A stretch of DNA of 64,000 bases from Xylanibacter oryzae DSM 17970 (GTDB lineage Bacteria; Bacteroidota; Bacteroidia; Bacteroidales; Bacteroidaceae): contig NZ_KK073873.1 in the NCBI RefSeq assembly GCF_000585355.1, positions 522,703-586,702 on the forward strand. Reading direction: 5' to 3'. Shown here piece by piece: positions 41,633 through 50,503 of the stretch. A program made the translations under genes and the position numbers. The notes under the pieces are model-generated. The model had not been told where the DNA came from and searched no databases. It saw only the letters and a list, made by a program, of their open reading frames with translations. How positions within the stretch are numbered: position 1 is the stretch's first letter; each line of letters begins with the position of its first letter.

Positions 41633-44038
41633 ATGGATAAAAAGATTTTAGTAGCGTTCGCAATAATGGCTCTGCCAGTTGCAACTAGCGCTAGTTCGTT
41701 TTCTGACAAATTAAATAAAATATTGTTGCCAGATACATCACGCGTATTTGATTTAGATGAAGTTGTGGTGGTGGCTCAGCCAAAAGAAAATTACAAATTA
41801 CGTAGACAAGCATTGAGTTCAAGTGTTTTTACAAACTTTGAATTATCATCACTTAAAGTTAATGACATAACCGACCTTGCATATTATGTACCTTCGTTTG
41901 TTATGCCGCATTACGGTTCACGTATAACATCATCTATGTATATAAGAGGTATTGGTTCAAGAATTAATAATCCTGCAGTTGGTATGTATGTTGATGGAAT
42001 GCCTTTAGTAAGCAAAAATTCATATAATTTCCATACCTATCAACTTGACTGTGTTGATGTGTTGCGTGGTCCTCAAGGTACGTTATACGGCCAAAATACA
42101 GAAGGCGGACTTATAAGGATGTATACTAAAAATCCATTTGATTATCAAGGAACGGATATAAATCTTGGTATTGCTACACATTTTTATCGTAATGCTGAAG
42201 TTGCCCATTATAGCAAAGTTAATGATTGGTTCGCTTATTCTGTTGCAGGTTTTTATAATGGTCAGAATGGCTTCTTTACGAACACATATAGTGGTGAAAA
42301 GGCTGATAAATATAATGAAGCAGGCGGAAGACTAAGACTTATGTTCAAGCCTATTAGAAAAGTTCTTGTAGATTTTATAACAGACTATCAATTTGTCCGC
42401 CAGAATGGATTTCCTTATGGAGAATATAATTCAGCATCGAATGTAACATCAGATCCAAATACAGATTATCAAGGTAATTATAAGAGAAATATTCTTAATA
42501 TAGGATTGAATATAAAAGTAAAAGGGAATGGACTTGATTTCTATTCTAATAGTAGCTGGCAATATCTTAAGGACAACATGCTCATGGATATTGATTATTT
42601 GCCTATTGATTATATGCATATTGGGCAGCGCCAGTTGCAAAATGCTTGCACGCAGGAATTTACATTGAAAAGCAATAATACAAATAGTTGGCATTGGACA
42701 TTTGGAATATTCGGCTCTTATCAATGGTTGAAAACATATGCACCTGTTTACTTTGGAGATGGTATTACCAAACCTATTGCGGATGGTATACAAAATGCAA
42801 TGCAGAATGCTATGATTGAGTCTTTTATGAAGCGCGGACTTACTCAGCAGGCTGCTATTGCAATGATACAGAAAATGGGAGGGATATCTATGGATGTATC
42901 TATAAATGTTCCTGAAATATTCCATACACCACAGTTTAATTTAGGCTTTTATCATGAATCTAGTATTGATATAACAGATCGTCTTACTGCAACATTAGGT
43001 TTACGTTATGATTATAGTCATGTGAATGTACATTACGATTCACAGGCAATAATGGCTATGACTGCAAATGTGATGGGTCAGCAGGCAGTATATAATTTGA
43101 TTTCGCACCTTGATAATAAAACACATAATAATTTTAATCAGCTTTTGCCAAAAATTGGATTTAATTATCGTATATCAGACAGTGGAAGTAATGTTTATGC
43201 AACCTTAAGTAAAGGATTCAGAGCTGGTGGATATAATATTCAAATGTTTTCAGATATTTTACAGACTGAATTGAATTCAAACAGTCAGAACGCAATGCGT
43301 GGAAGTTATGACGTACCTCATAAAGATGCTGATTATGAACGTGTTAGTAATACTATAAGTTATAAACCTGAAACAAGTTGGAACTATGAATTAGGAACGC
43401 ATCTTAATTTATTTGATAATAAAGTGCAGGCTGATTTATCAACATATTATATGCAGATACGTAATCAGCAGTTGTCTGTAATGGCAGGGAATTATGGATT
43501 TGGTAGAATGATGGTTAATGCAGGTAAGAGCAGCAGTTGTGGTGTTGAAGCTTCTTTCCGTGGACGTGCATTCAATAATCATATGAATTGGAGCGCAACA
43601 TACAGTTATACTCGAGCAGTATTTAAAGATTATAAAGATAGTGTAAAAGTTGATGGTAAAAATACAGAAGTATCATATAAAAATAAATATGTACCATATG
43701 TACCCCAGCACTCGTTTTCAGCCACTGCTGATTATAGATTTGATACAAGTTGCAAAGCATTAACGTCTATAGTAGTTGGAGCTAATGTATACGGTAATGG
43801 CAAAACTTATTGGGATGAAAACAATACTTCAAGCCAAAAATTTTATGCAGCAGTCGGTGCACATGTTGATGCTAATTTCGGAAAGGCAGTTACTATTAGC
43901 TTTTGGGGAAAGAATATAACAGATACTAAATACAATACTTTTGCGGTTCAGAGCAGTGTTGATGGCACCAAAAGGACTTTCGCACAACAGGGTAATCCGG
44001 TGCAGTTTGGAGTTGACATAAAATTTCACATAGACTAG
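41633..44038 (+). CDS. TonB-dependent outer membrane receptor (orphan, not SusC-type)
   Basis: This 801-residue protein has a signal peptide (about 1-21). A TonB-box-like LDEVVVVAQ lies at residues 41-49, followed by a plug domain (MYIRGIGSRINNPAVGMYVD, VLRGPQGTLYGQNTEGG) and a 22-strand-type barrel; the C-terminus ends in alternating residues (QFGVDIKFHID). It lacks the carboxypeptidase-regulatory-like N-terminal domain of SusC proteins and has no SusD neighbour. It resembles receptors of the FecA/CirA kind for iron complexes, corrinoids or small molecules. The substrate is unknown; neither the mannan locus nor ilvD gives a clear clue. Confidence 0.87.
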   Translation: MDKKILVAFAIMALPVATSASSFSDKLNKILLPDTSRVFDLDEVVVVAQPKENYKLRRQALSSSVFTNFELSSLKVNDITDLAYYVPSFVMPHYGSRITSSMYIRGIGSRINNPAVGMYVDGMPLVSKNSYNFHTYQLDCVDVLRGPQGTLYGQNTEGGLIRMYTKNPFDYQGTDINLGIATHFYRNAEVAHYSKVNDWFAYSVAGFYNGQNGFFTNTYSGEKADKYNEAGGRLRLMFKPIRKVLVDFITDYQFVRQNGFPYGEYNSASNVTSDPNTDYQGNYKRNILNIGLNIKVKGNGLDFYSNSSWQYLKDNMLMDIDYLPIDYMHIGQRQLQNACTQEFTLKSNNTNSWHWTFGIFGSYQWLKTYAPVYFGDGITKPIADGIQNAMQNAMIESFMKRGLTQQAAIAMIQKMGGISMDVSINVPEIFHTPQFNLGFYHESSIDITDRLTATLGLRYDYSHVNVHYDSQAIMAMTANVMGQQAVYNLISHLDNKTHNNFNQLLPKIGFNYRISDSGSNVYATLSKGFRAGGYNIQMFSDILQTELNSNSQNAMRGSYDVPHKDADYERVSNTISYKPETSWNYELGTHLNLFDNKVQADLSTYYMQIRNQQLSVMAGNYGFGRMMVNAGKSSSCGVEASFRGRAFNNHMNWSATYSYTRAVFKDYKDSVKVDGKNTEVSYKNKYVPYVPQHSFSATADYRFDTSCKALTSIVVGANVYGNGKTYWDENNTSSQKFYAAVGAHVDANFGKAVTISFWGKNITDTKYNTFAVQSSVDGTKRTFAQQGNPVQFGVDIKFHID

Positions 44039-44091
44039 ATACAATAAATTAATTACTTTAGAACTAAACGATTTATATAAATCAGTCCTTG

Positions 44092-44124
44092 CCTCCACGC
44101 TTGTTTATAGTGTGGAGGTTTTTT
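44092..44124 (+). terminator. terminator after the TonB-dependent receptor
   Basis: CCTCCACGC (44092-44100) and GTGTGGAGG (44110-44118) pair over 9 bp with one G-U and are followed by TTTTTT. Confidence 0.9.
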
Positions 44125-44230
44125 ATTGCACAGTTCAAACATAAAAGTGCAATATATGTTTTAATTTATTATTTTTGAAATGATTTTTCTTACGATTTTT
44201 AAATATATTGCAACTTTTACAGAAAAATCG

Positions 44231-44261
44231 TTGGATTTTACAGAAAAACAGATTAACTTTG
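44231..44261 (+). promoter_or_regulatory. promoter of the ilvD operon
   Basis: TTG (44231-44233), a 20-bp spacer and TAACTTTG (44254-44261). The roughly 50-nt leader has no ATG before the ilvD start, so a leader peptide is not supported. The gap 44039-44316 holds only this promoter and the terminator. Confidence 0.75.
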
Positions 44262-44316
44262 CATCTAATTTTGAATTTAGTAGTATTCTTCTCTGAAGAA
44301 AGTAAATATTATAAAA

Positions 44317-46119
44317 ATGAAACATCAGTTGAGAAGTGCTGTTTGCACAGAAGGTAGAAAGATGGCAGGAGCTAGAGCTCTATGGGTAGCCACAGGTATG
44401 AAACAAGAGCAATTTGGCAAACCTATTATTGCGATTGTCAATTCTTTTACCCAGTTCGTGCCAGGTCATACTCATCTACACGAGATAGGACAAATCGTAA
44501 AAAAAGAAATAGAATCAATGGGCTGTTATGCAGCCGAATTTAACACAATAGCTATTGATGATGGCATTGCTATGGGGCATGATGGCATGCTTTATTCTTT
44601 GCCAAGTCGTGATATTATAGCAGATTCAGTAGAATATATGGTCAATGCACATAAGGCAGATGCCATGATATGTATATCCAATTGTGATAAGATAACTCCA
44701 GGAATGCTAATGGCAACTATGCGTCTTAATATTCCAACAATATTTTGCTCAGGTGGTCCTATGGAAGCTGGCCGATGGAATGGTGAGAATGCCGATCTCA
44801 TAACTGCTATGGTAAAGGGTGCTGATGAAAGTGTGAGTGATGAAGATATTAAAAAAATAGAATCTTGTTCTTGTCCGGGGTGTGGATGTTGTTCCGGTAT
44901 GTTCACAGCCAATTCAATGAATTCATTGACCGAAGCTATTGGCATGGCTCTTCCTGGAAATGGAACAATTTTGGCTACACATAAGAATCGTATTAAACTG
45001 TTTAAAGATGCTGCTCACCAGATAGTTGAGAATGCATTTAAATATTATAGAGATGGTGACGAAAGTGTCTTACCTCGTAATATTGTAACACGCGATGCTT
45101 TTCTAAATGCTATGTCTCTTGATATAGCAATGGGAGGAAGTACTAATACAATACTGCATTTGCTGGCAGTAGCACAAGAAGGTGAAGTCGATTTTAAGAT
45201 GAGTGATATTGACAAGCTTAGTCGTAAGGTTCCATGTCTTTGCAAATTAGCACCAAACACTCAGAAATATTCTGTTCAAGAATGTAATCGTGCAGGTGGA
45301 ATATTTGGAATCTTAAATGAATTGGCTAAAGGTGGATTAATCAATGGTAGCGTAAATCGTGTTGATGGCAAGACGCTTGGAGAACAATTAACAAAATATG
45401 ATATTACTGTTAATAATATTGATGCTGATGCCAATAGAATATATCACAGTGCTCCTGGATATAAATTCTCCACTGTTATGGGTAGTCAGGATTCTCAATG
45501 GGAAACCTTGGATACAGATCGAAAAAATGGGTGTATACGAGATCTAGAAAATGCGTATACTAAAGATGGTGGATTAGCAGTCTTGTTTGGTAATATAGCA
45601 CAGGATGGCTGTGTAGTAAAAACAGCTGGTGTAGATGCTTCGCTTTGGAAATATAGTGGACCGGCTGTTGTATTCGATTCACAGGAAAGTGCTTGTGATG
45701 GCATTCTAGGAGATAAAGTTAACAAAGGAGATTGTGTGGTAATTACACATGAAGGTCCTAAAGGTGGTCCAGGTATGCAGGAAATGCTTTATCCTACATC
45801 TTATATTAAGAGTAAGCATATGGGCAAAGAATGTGCATTGATAACAGATGGACGTTTTTCCGGTGGAACGAGTGGACTTAGCATTGGTCATATATCACCA
45901 GAGGCAGCCGCAGGAGGTAATATAGGTAAGATAAAAGACGGTGATATAATAGAAATAGATATTCCAAATCGTTCTATAAACGTAAAACTCTCAGATGAAG
46001 AATTAGCGGCTCGTCCTCAGCAACCGGTAACACGTAATCGTGTTGTAAGTAAATCATTAAGAGCATATGCACAGACAGTAAGTTCTGCTGATAAGGGTGG
46101 CGTGCGAATAATTGAATAG
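44317..46119 (+). CDS. ilvD: dihydroxy-acid dehydratase
   Basis: IlvD dehydrates 2,3-dihydroxy-isovalerate or -methylvalerate to the 2-oxoacids of valine and isoleucine. The 600-residue length is normal. Iron-sulfur cysteines occur in [11 protein letters not shown] and in [27 protein letters not shown] and [12 protein letters not shown] are further family motifs, and [10 protein letters not shown] is near the C-terminus. It is first in the ilvD-ilvB-ilvN-thioesterase cluster. Confidence 0.97.
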   Translation: MKHQLRSAVCTEGRKMAGARALWVATGMKQEQFGKPIIAIVNSFTQFVPGHTHLHEIGQIVKKEIESMGCYAAEFNTIAIDDGIAMGHDGMLYSLPSRDIIADSVEYMVNAHKADAMICISNCDKITPGMLMATMRLNIPTIFCSGGPMEAGRWNGENADLITAMVKGADESVSDEDIKKIESCSCPGCGCCSGMFTANSMNSLTEAIGMALPGNGTILATHKNRIKLFKDAAHQIVENAFKYYRDGDESVLPRNIVTRDAFLNAMSLDIAMGGSTNTILHLLAVAQEGEVDFKMSDIDKLSRKVPCLCKLAPNTQKYSVQECNRAGGIFGILNELAKGGLINGSVNRVDGKTLGEQLTKYDITVNNIDADANRIYHSAPGYKFSTVMGSQDSQWETLDTDRKNGCIRDLENAYTKDGGLAVLFGNIAQDGCVVKTAGVDASLWKYSGPAVVFDSQESACDGILGDKVNKGDCVVITHEGPKGGPGMQEMLYPTSYIKSKHMGKECALITDGRFSGGTSGLSIGHISPEAAAGGNIGKIKDGDIIEIDIPNRSINVKLSDEELAARPQQPVTRNRVVSKSLRAYAQTVSSADKGGVRIIE

Positions 46120-46170
46120 AAGCAACTAATTAAGAAATTGAAGAATTATTAATTCTTAATTTAATAATAA

Positions 46171-47886
46171 ATGAGTAATGAAGTAATTACAGGAGCAGAA
46201 GCTCTTATGAGATCATTAAAGGCAGAAGGTATAAAGACCATATTCGGTTATCCGGGTGGTTCTATTATGCCGGTCTTTGATGCGCTCTATGAATACACTA
46301 GAGGAGAAAAGAAAAGTTTTAATCATATATTGGTTCGTCATGAGCAGTGCGCAGCTCATGCAGCTGAAGGATTTGCGCGAGTGAGTGGGGAAGTTGGTGT
46401 CTGTATCGTTACAAGTGGTCCAGGTGCAACCAATACCCTAACAGGAGTTGCGGATGCAATGATGGATAGTACCCCTATTGTAGTAATAGCCGGACAGGTT
46501 GGTGTTGCTGCATTAGGAAATGATGCTTTTCAAGAAGTTGATCTTGTCGGTTTGGCACAGCCAATTAGCAAATGGAGTTACCAAATACGTCGTGCTGAAG
46601 ATGTGGCATGGGCCGTTAGTCGTGCTTTCTATATAGCACGCTCCGGGCGTCCTGGTCCTGTAGTGCTTGATTTTCCCAAAAACGCTCAAGTTACTTCTAC
46701 AGAATATGAACCTAAGCATGTAGATTTTGTGCGTAGTTATGTACCATATCCAAAATTGGATGATATTGCAGTAGCCAAAGCAGCCCAGATTATTAATGAT
46801 GCAAAGAAACCATTAGCATTAGTTGGTCAGGGAGTCGAATTAGGAGGAGCTCAGAAAGAACTTATCGAGTTTCTTGAGAAATCTGATATCCCAGCAGCAC
46901 GTACATTGCTTGGACTTTCTGCATTGCCTACAGGACATCCTCTTGATACAGGTATGCTTGGAATGCATGGTAATTATGCTCCTAATGTGAAAGAACAGGA
47001 ATGTGATGTGCTAATTGCTGTAGGTATGAGGTTCAGTGACCGAGTAACAGGACATCCAAAGACTTATGCAAAACAGGCTAAAATAATACATCTAGATATA
47101 GATAAGTCTGAAATAGACAAAAATATAAAAACTGATGTAGCTGTAATTGCAGACTGTAAGGTTTCTCTTCCTGCAATAACAAAGTTACTTAAGAAAAATG
47201 AACACAGAAAATGGCGTGATAGCTTCAAGCCATTCTTTGATGAAGAAAACAAAAAAGTAATTCAGCCAGCTATTCATCCAATCGAAGGACCTCTGCTTAT
47301 GGGAGAGGTTACAAATGTAGTGGCAGAAGCTACACATGGTGATGCCGTTTTAGTCAATGATGTAGGTCAAAACCAGATGTTTAGCAGTCGCTATTTTAGA
47401 TATAACAAAAACCGTAGTATTGTTACAAGTGGCGGTTTGGGAACAATGGGATTCGGACTCCCTGCAGCTATTGGGGCGGCTTTTGGTGCTCCAGACAGAA
47501 CTATATGTATGTTTTGTGGTGATGGAGGGTTGCAGATGAGCATTCAAGAGTTCGGCACAATAATGGAGCAGCAAGTGCCTGTTAAGATAATACTTCTTAA
47601 TAATAATTATCTTGGTAATGTGCGTCAGTGGCAGGATATGTTTTTTGGAAAACGTAAGTCATTCACAAAGATGCTGAATCCACAATATAAGAGTATATGT
47701 GAAGGTTATCATATACCTTATGGCTTGGTTGTAGACCGTAAAGATTTAAGATCAGCAGTAGATAAAATGCTTAGTTCAGATGGTCCATACCTTTTAGAAT
47801 GCGCAATCAAAGAAGAAGACAACGTTTTACCAATGACACCTCCAGGCAAGTCTGTTGATGAGATGCTTCTTGAGATAAACATATAA
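46171..47886 (+). CDS. ilvB: acetolactate synthase, large (catalytic) subunit
   Basis: This 571-residue thiamine enzyme joins pyruvate with pyruvate or 2-oxobutyrate. The N-terminus has TIFGYPGGSIMPVFDAL, and the catalytic Glu is in RHEQCAAHAAEGFAR. The cofactor motif is GDGGLQMSIQEF through ILLNNNYLG. SVDEMLLEI closes the protein. It lies 51 bp after ilvD and 39 bp before its regulatory subunit ilvN. Confidence 0.97.
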   Translation: MSNEVITGAEALMRSLKAEGIKTIFGYPGGSIMPVFDALYEYTRGEKKSFNHILVRHEQCAAHAAEGFARVSGEVGVCIVTSGPGATNTLTGVADAMMDSTPIVVIAGQVGVAALGNDAFQEVDLVGLAQPISKWSYQIRRAEDVAWAVSRAFYIARSGRPGPVVLDFPKNAQVTSTEYEPKHVDFVRSYVPYPKLDDIAVAKAAQIINDAKKPLALVGQGVELGGAQKELIEFLEKSDIPAARTLLGLSALPTGHPLDTGMLGMHGNYAPNVKEQECDVLIAVGMRFSDRVTGHPKTYAKQAKIIHLDIDKSEIDKNIKTDVAVIADCKVSLPAITKLLKKNEHRKWRDSFKPFFDEENKKVIQPAIHPIEGPLLMGEVTNVVAEATHGDAVLVNDVGQNQMFSSRYFRYNKNRSIVTSGGLGTMGFGLPAAIGAAFGAPDRTICMFCGDGGLQMSIQEFGTIMEQQVPVKIILLNNNYLGNVRQWQDMFFGKRKSFTKMLNPQYKSICEGYHIPYGLVVDRKDLRSAVDKMLSSDGPYLLECAIKEEDNVLPMTPPGKSVDEMLLEINI

Positions 47887-47925
47887 AACTGTTGAACAAA
47901 CGTACAATCCTTCAATATTTAAAGT

Positions 47926-48480
47926 ATGGAATCAAATAAGAAAAAATTATATACGTTCTTGGTCTATTCAGAGAATATAGCCGGAATACTTAATCAGATA
48001 ACAGCTGTCTTTACACGTAGACAGGTTAATATAGAGAGCCTTAATGTTTCTGCTTCAAGTATAGATGGTGTACATAAATATACCATTACAGCTTGGGGTG
48101 AAGACGAAGATCAGATAAAGATAATTACTAAACAGATAGAGAAAAAAATAGATGTAGTGAAAGCTAATTACTACACAGATGACCAACTCTTTATACGCGA
48201 AGTTGGTATGTATAAACTCTCTACTCAAAAAGTTTTAGACAATCCTGACATTTCACGTACTATTCGTAAATTTGATGCCCGTATAATAGAGGTTAATCCT
48301 ACCTATTGCATTGTAATGCTAAGTGGAATTACCGAAAATATACAAAGTATGTATTTCAAACTCAATAAGTTCGACTGTATACTCCAGTACACTCGTTCAG
48401 GACGTATTGCCGTGACTCGCAGTACAGAAGAACATGTAAGTGAGTTTCTTGCTGAACGAGAAGCTTTAAAAGGCGAATAA
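47926..48480 (+). CDS. ilvN: acetolactate synthase, small (regulatory) subunit
   Basis: This 184-residue subunit confers branched-chain feedback control on IlvB. The N-terminal ACT domain reads TFLVYSENIAGILNQITAVF and RRQVNIESLNVS, and a C-terminal ACT-like domain follows (about 85-180). The protein is about 20 residues longer than IlvH of E. coli. It is placed directly after ilvB and 21 bp before the thioesterase. Confidence 0.94.
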   Translation: MESNKKKLYTFLVYSENIAGILNQITAVFTRRQVNIESLNVSASSIDGVHKYTITAWGEDEDQIKIITKQIEKKIDVVKANYYTDDQLFIREVGMYKLSTQKVLDNPDISRTIRKFDARIIEVNPTYCIVMLSGITENIQSMYFKLNKFDCILQYTRSGRIAVTRSTEEHVSEFLAEREALKGE

Positions 48481-48501
48481 TATTTATAATAAAGAATAGT
48501 G

Positions 48502-49272
48502 ATGATAGAAACAAATAAGATTGGGCGTTATCCATTTATGGCTGAACCATTTCACTGCGACTTTACTAAACACTTGCTATTTGGGCATCTTGGTAATTAT
48601 ATGCTTAATGCAGCAGACTTTCATTCGCACGACCGTGGTTTCGGAATGCCATATCTTAATCCGATTCATAAGACATGGGTATTGTCACGTCTGGCAATAG
48701 AGATGGCAGAATATCCCACCCAATATAAAAAATTCTTTGTTGATACATGGATAGAAAGTGCCATGAGATATTTTACCAACAGAAATTTTAAAATAGAAGG
48801 TGAAGACGGTACAGTATATGGATACGGTAAGAGTGTATGGGCAATGATAGATACGCAGACACGTCAGCCACAAAACATTCTTGAAATACATGACGGTAAG
48901 ATAATAGACTATATAGATACAGATAAGGAATGCCCAATAGAAAAGAGTTCAAGGGTTAAAATGTCAAATGACGCACAATTGATAATGACATTAGATACAC
49001 ATTATAATGATGTAGATGTAAATGGTCACATTAATAGTGTAAAATATATAGAACATGTATTAGACCTTTTTCCTCTTAGTCAATACGAGAATTTTCTTCT
49101 TAAGCGATTCGAAATAGCATATGTCGCAGAAAGTCATTTTGGTGACAAACTAAACTTTTATTTAGAGAAAAGTGGTGAAGAAGAATATTGCATCAGAATA
49201 ACTAAATCGGAAGAAAAAAACGAAAATGAAGTCGAAACTTGCAGATGTAAGGTTAAATTTGTGAAAGATTGA
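48502..49272 (+). CDS. acyl-ACP thioesterase (FatA/B-like double hotdog)
   Basis: This 256-residue protein resembles acyl-ACP thioesterases that release fatty acids from ACP. The second hotdog holds the Asp/Asn/His catalytic segment DVDVNGHINSVKYIEHVLD. The first hotdog has the substrate-side segment GNYMLNAADFHSHDRGFG. I use ATG 48502; a GTG one codon earlier is possible. Its position between ilvN and ilvC suggests a link between branched-chain synthesis and release of branched fatty acids, but only position supports that. Confidence 0.87.
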   Translation: MIETNKIGRYPFMAEPFHCDFTKHLLFGHLGNYMLNAADFHSHDRGFGMPYLNPIHKTWVLSRLAIEMAEYPTQYKKFFVDTWIESAMRYFTNRNFKIEGEDGTVYGYGKSVWAMIDTQTRQPQNILEIHDGKIIDYIDTDKECPIEKSSRVKMSNDAQLIMTLDTHYNDVDVNGHINSVKYIEHVLDLFPLSQYENFLLKRFEIAYVAESHFGDKLNFYLEKSGEEEYCIRITKSEEKNENEVETCRCKVKFVKD

Positions 49273-49280
49273 AAGTTTTA

Positions 49281-49311
49281 TTTGGTGTTTCGATATAAAG
49301 TTGTAACTTTG
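49281..49311 (+). promoter_or_regulatory. ilvC promoter
   Basis: TTTG (49281-49284) and TAACTTTG (49304-49311) are spaced by exactly 19 bp. It starts just after the thioesterase stop and precedes an 80-nt leader, so ilvC can be expressed apart from ilvDBN. Confidence 0.82.
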
Positions 49312-49390
49312 CAACTCGAAAATAAATATTAAAAAAAAGTTTAAACCCGCAGTTTTGAGATAGGCTGCATAAATAAAAATATATTTAATT

Positions 49391-50443
49391 ATGGCACAAA
49401 TGGATTTCGGTGGCGTTACAGAAACAGTAGTCACTAGCAAAGAATTTTCATTGGAAAAAGCTCGTGAAGTATTAAAAAATGAAACAATCGCAGTTCTAGG
49501 TTATGGTATTCAGGGTCCTGGACAGGCATGTAACCTGCGCGATAATGGCTTCAACGTGATTGTCGGACAGCGAGAAGGCAAAACATACGATAAAGCAAAA
49601 GCAGATGGATGGGTTCCTGGTAAAACTTTGTTTTCTGTAGAAGAGGCAGCACAGAAAGGTACAATAGTTTGTATGCTTCTCTCTGATGCAGGACAGATTC
49701 AGGTATGGCCTAAAATAAAACAATATCTTACAGCAGGTAAGGCTCTATATTATTCACACGGATTTGCAATTAACTGGAGTGACCGTACTAATGTAATACC
49801 TCCAAAGGATGTAGATGTTATCATGGTAGCCCCTAAGGGTTCTGGTACATCACTTCGTACAATGTTCTGTGAAGGCCGTGGTCTTAACTGTTCATATGCA
49901 GTATATCAGGATGCAACGGGCAAAGCTACAGAGCGTACAATAGCATTTGGTATCGGTATTGGTGCTGGATACATGTTCAAGACTACATTCCAGCGTGAGG
50001 CAACATCAGACCTTACAGGTGAGCGTGGTTCTTTGATGGGTGCTATTGAGGGACTTCTTGAAGCTCAATATCAGGTACTTCGTGAGAACGGACATTCTCC
50101 ATCAGAAGCATTTAACGAAACAGTTGAAGAGTTGACACAGAGTTTGATGCCATTGTTTGCTCAGAAGGGTATGGACTGGATGTATGCTAACTGTTCTACA
50201 ACAGCACAGCGTGGTGCTCTTGATTGGGCTCCTCGTTTCCGCGATGCAATCAAACCGGTTATGCAGTGGTTGTATCTTTCAGTTAAGACTGGTAATGAAG
50301 CACAGATATCAATAGATAGCAACTCAAAATCAGACTATCGTGAGAAACTTAATGAAGAGTTAAAGACAATGCGCAATAGCGAGATGTGGCGTACAGCCGT
50401 TACGGTACGTAAACTTCGTCCCGAAAATGATGGACAAGACTAA
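49391..50443 (+). CDS. ilvC: ketol-acid reductoisomerase
   Basis: IlvC isomerises and reduces acetolactate or acetohydroxybutyrate. The 350-residue protein has the NAD(P) motif VLGYGIQGPGQACNLRDNG and the metal-binding C-terminal domain (DLTGERGSLMGAIEGLLEAQ, with acidic residues). It uses its own promoter and ends before a convergent terminator. The N-terminal 20 residues (MAQMDFGGVTETVV) are characteristic of Bacteroidetes versions. Confidence 0.97.
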   Translation: MAQMDFGGVTETVVTSKEFSLEKAREVLKNETIAVLGYGIQGPGQACNLRDNGFNVIVGQREGKTYDKAKADGWVPGKTLFSVEEAAQKGTIVCMLLSDAGQIQVWPKIKQYLTAGKALYYSHGFAINWSDRTNVIPPKDVDVIMVAPKGSGTSLRTMFCEGRGLNCSYAVYQDATGKATERTIAFGIGIGAGYMFKTTFQREATSDLTGERGSLMGAIEGLLEAQYQVLRENGHSPSEAFNETVEELTQSLMPLFAQKGMDWMYANCSTTAQRGALDWAPRFRDAIKPVMQWLYLSVKTGNEAQISIDSNSKSDYREKLNEELKTMRNSEMWRTAVTVRKLRPENDGQD

Positions 50444-50465
50444 TTTCTCTTATTATATATAAATA

Positions 50466-50503
50466 TAAAAAGGATGTTGATTAATTTTAGCATCCTTTTT
50501 TTA
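50466..50503. terminator. bidirectional terminator between ilvC and recQ
   Basis: AAAAAGGATG (50467-50476) and CATCCTTTTT (50491-50500) pair over 10 bp with a 14-nt loop; T runs follow on both strands. Confidence 0.85.

Noticed and set aside
42449-42925. A 158-codon open frame antisense to the TonB-dependent receptor.
   Set aside because: It lies wholly within the receptor gene, and its Tyr/Ile/Cys-rich sequence shows no domain.
41633-44038. The TonB-dependent receptor as SusC of the mannan locus.
   Set aside because: It is about 200 residues shorter than SusC, lacks the extra N-terminal domain and SusD partner, and is separated by the convergent trpB2 and a terminator.
44262-44316. Possible attenuation leader before ilvD.
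   Set aside because: The leader contains no ATG frame and only a short TTCTTC/GAAGAA hairpin without a T tract.
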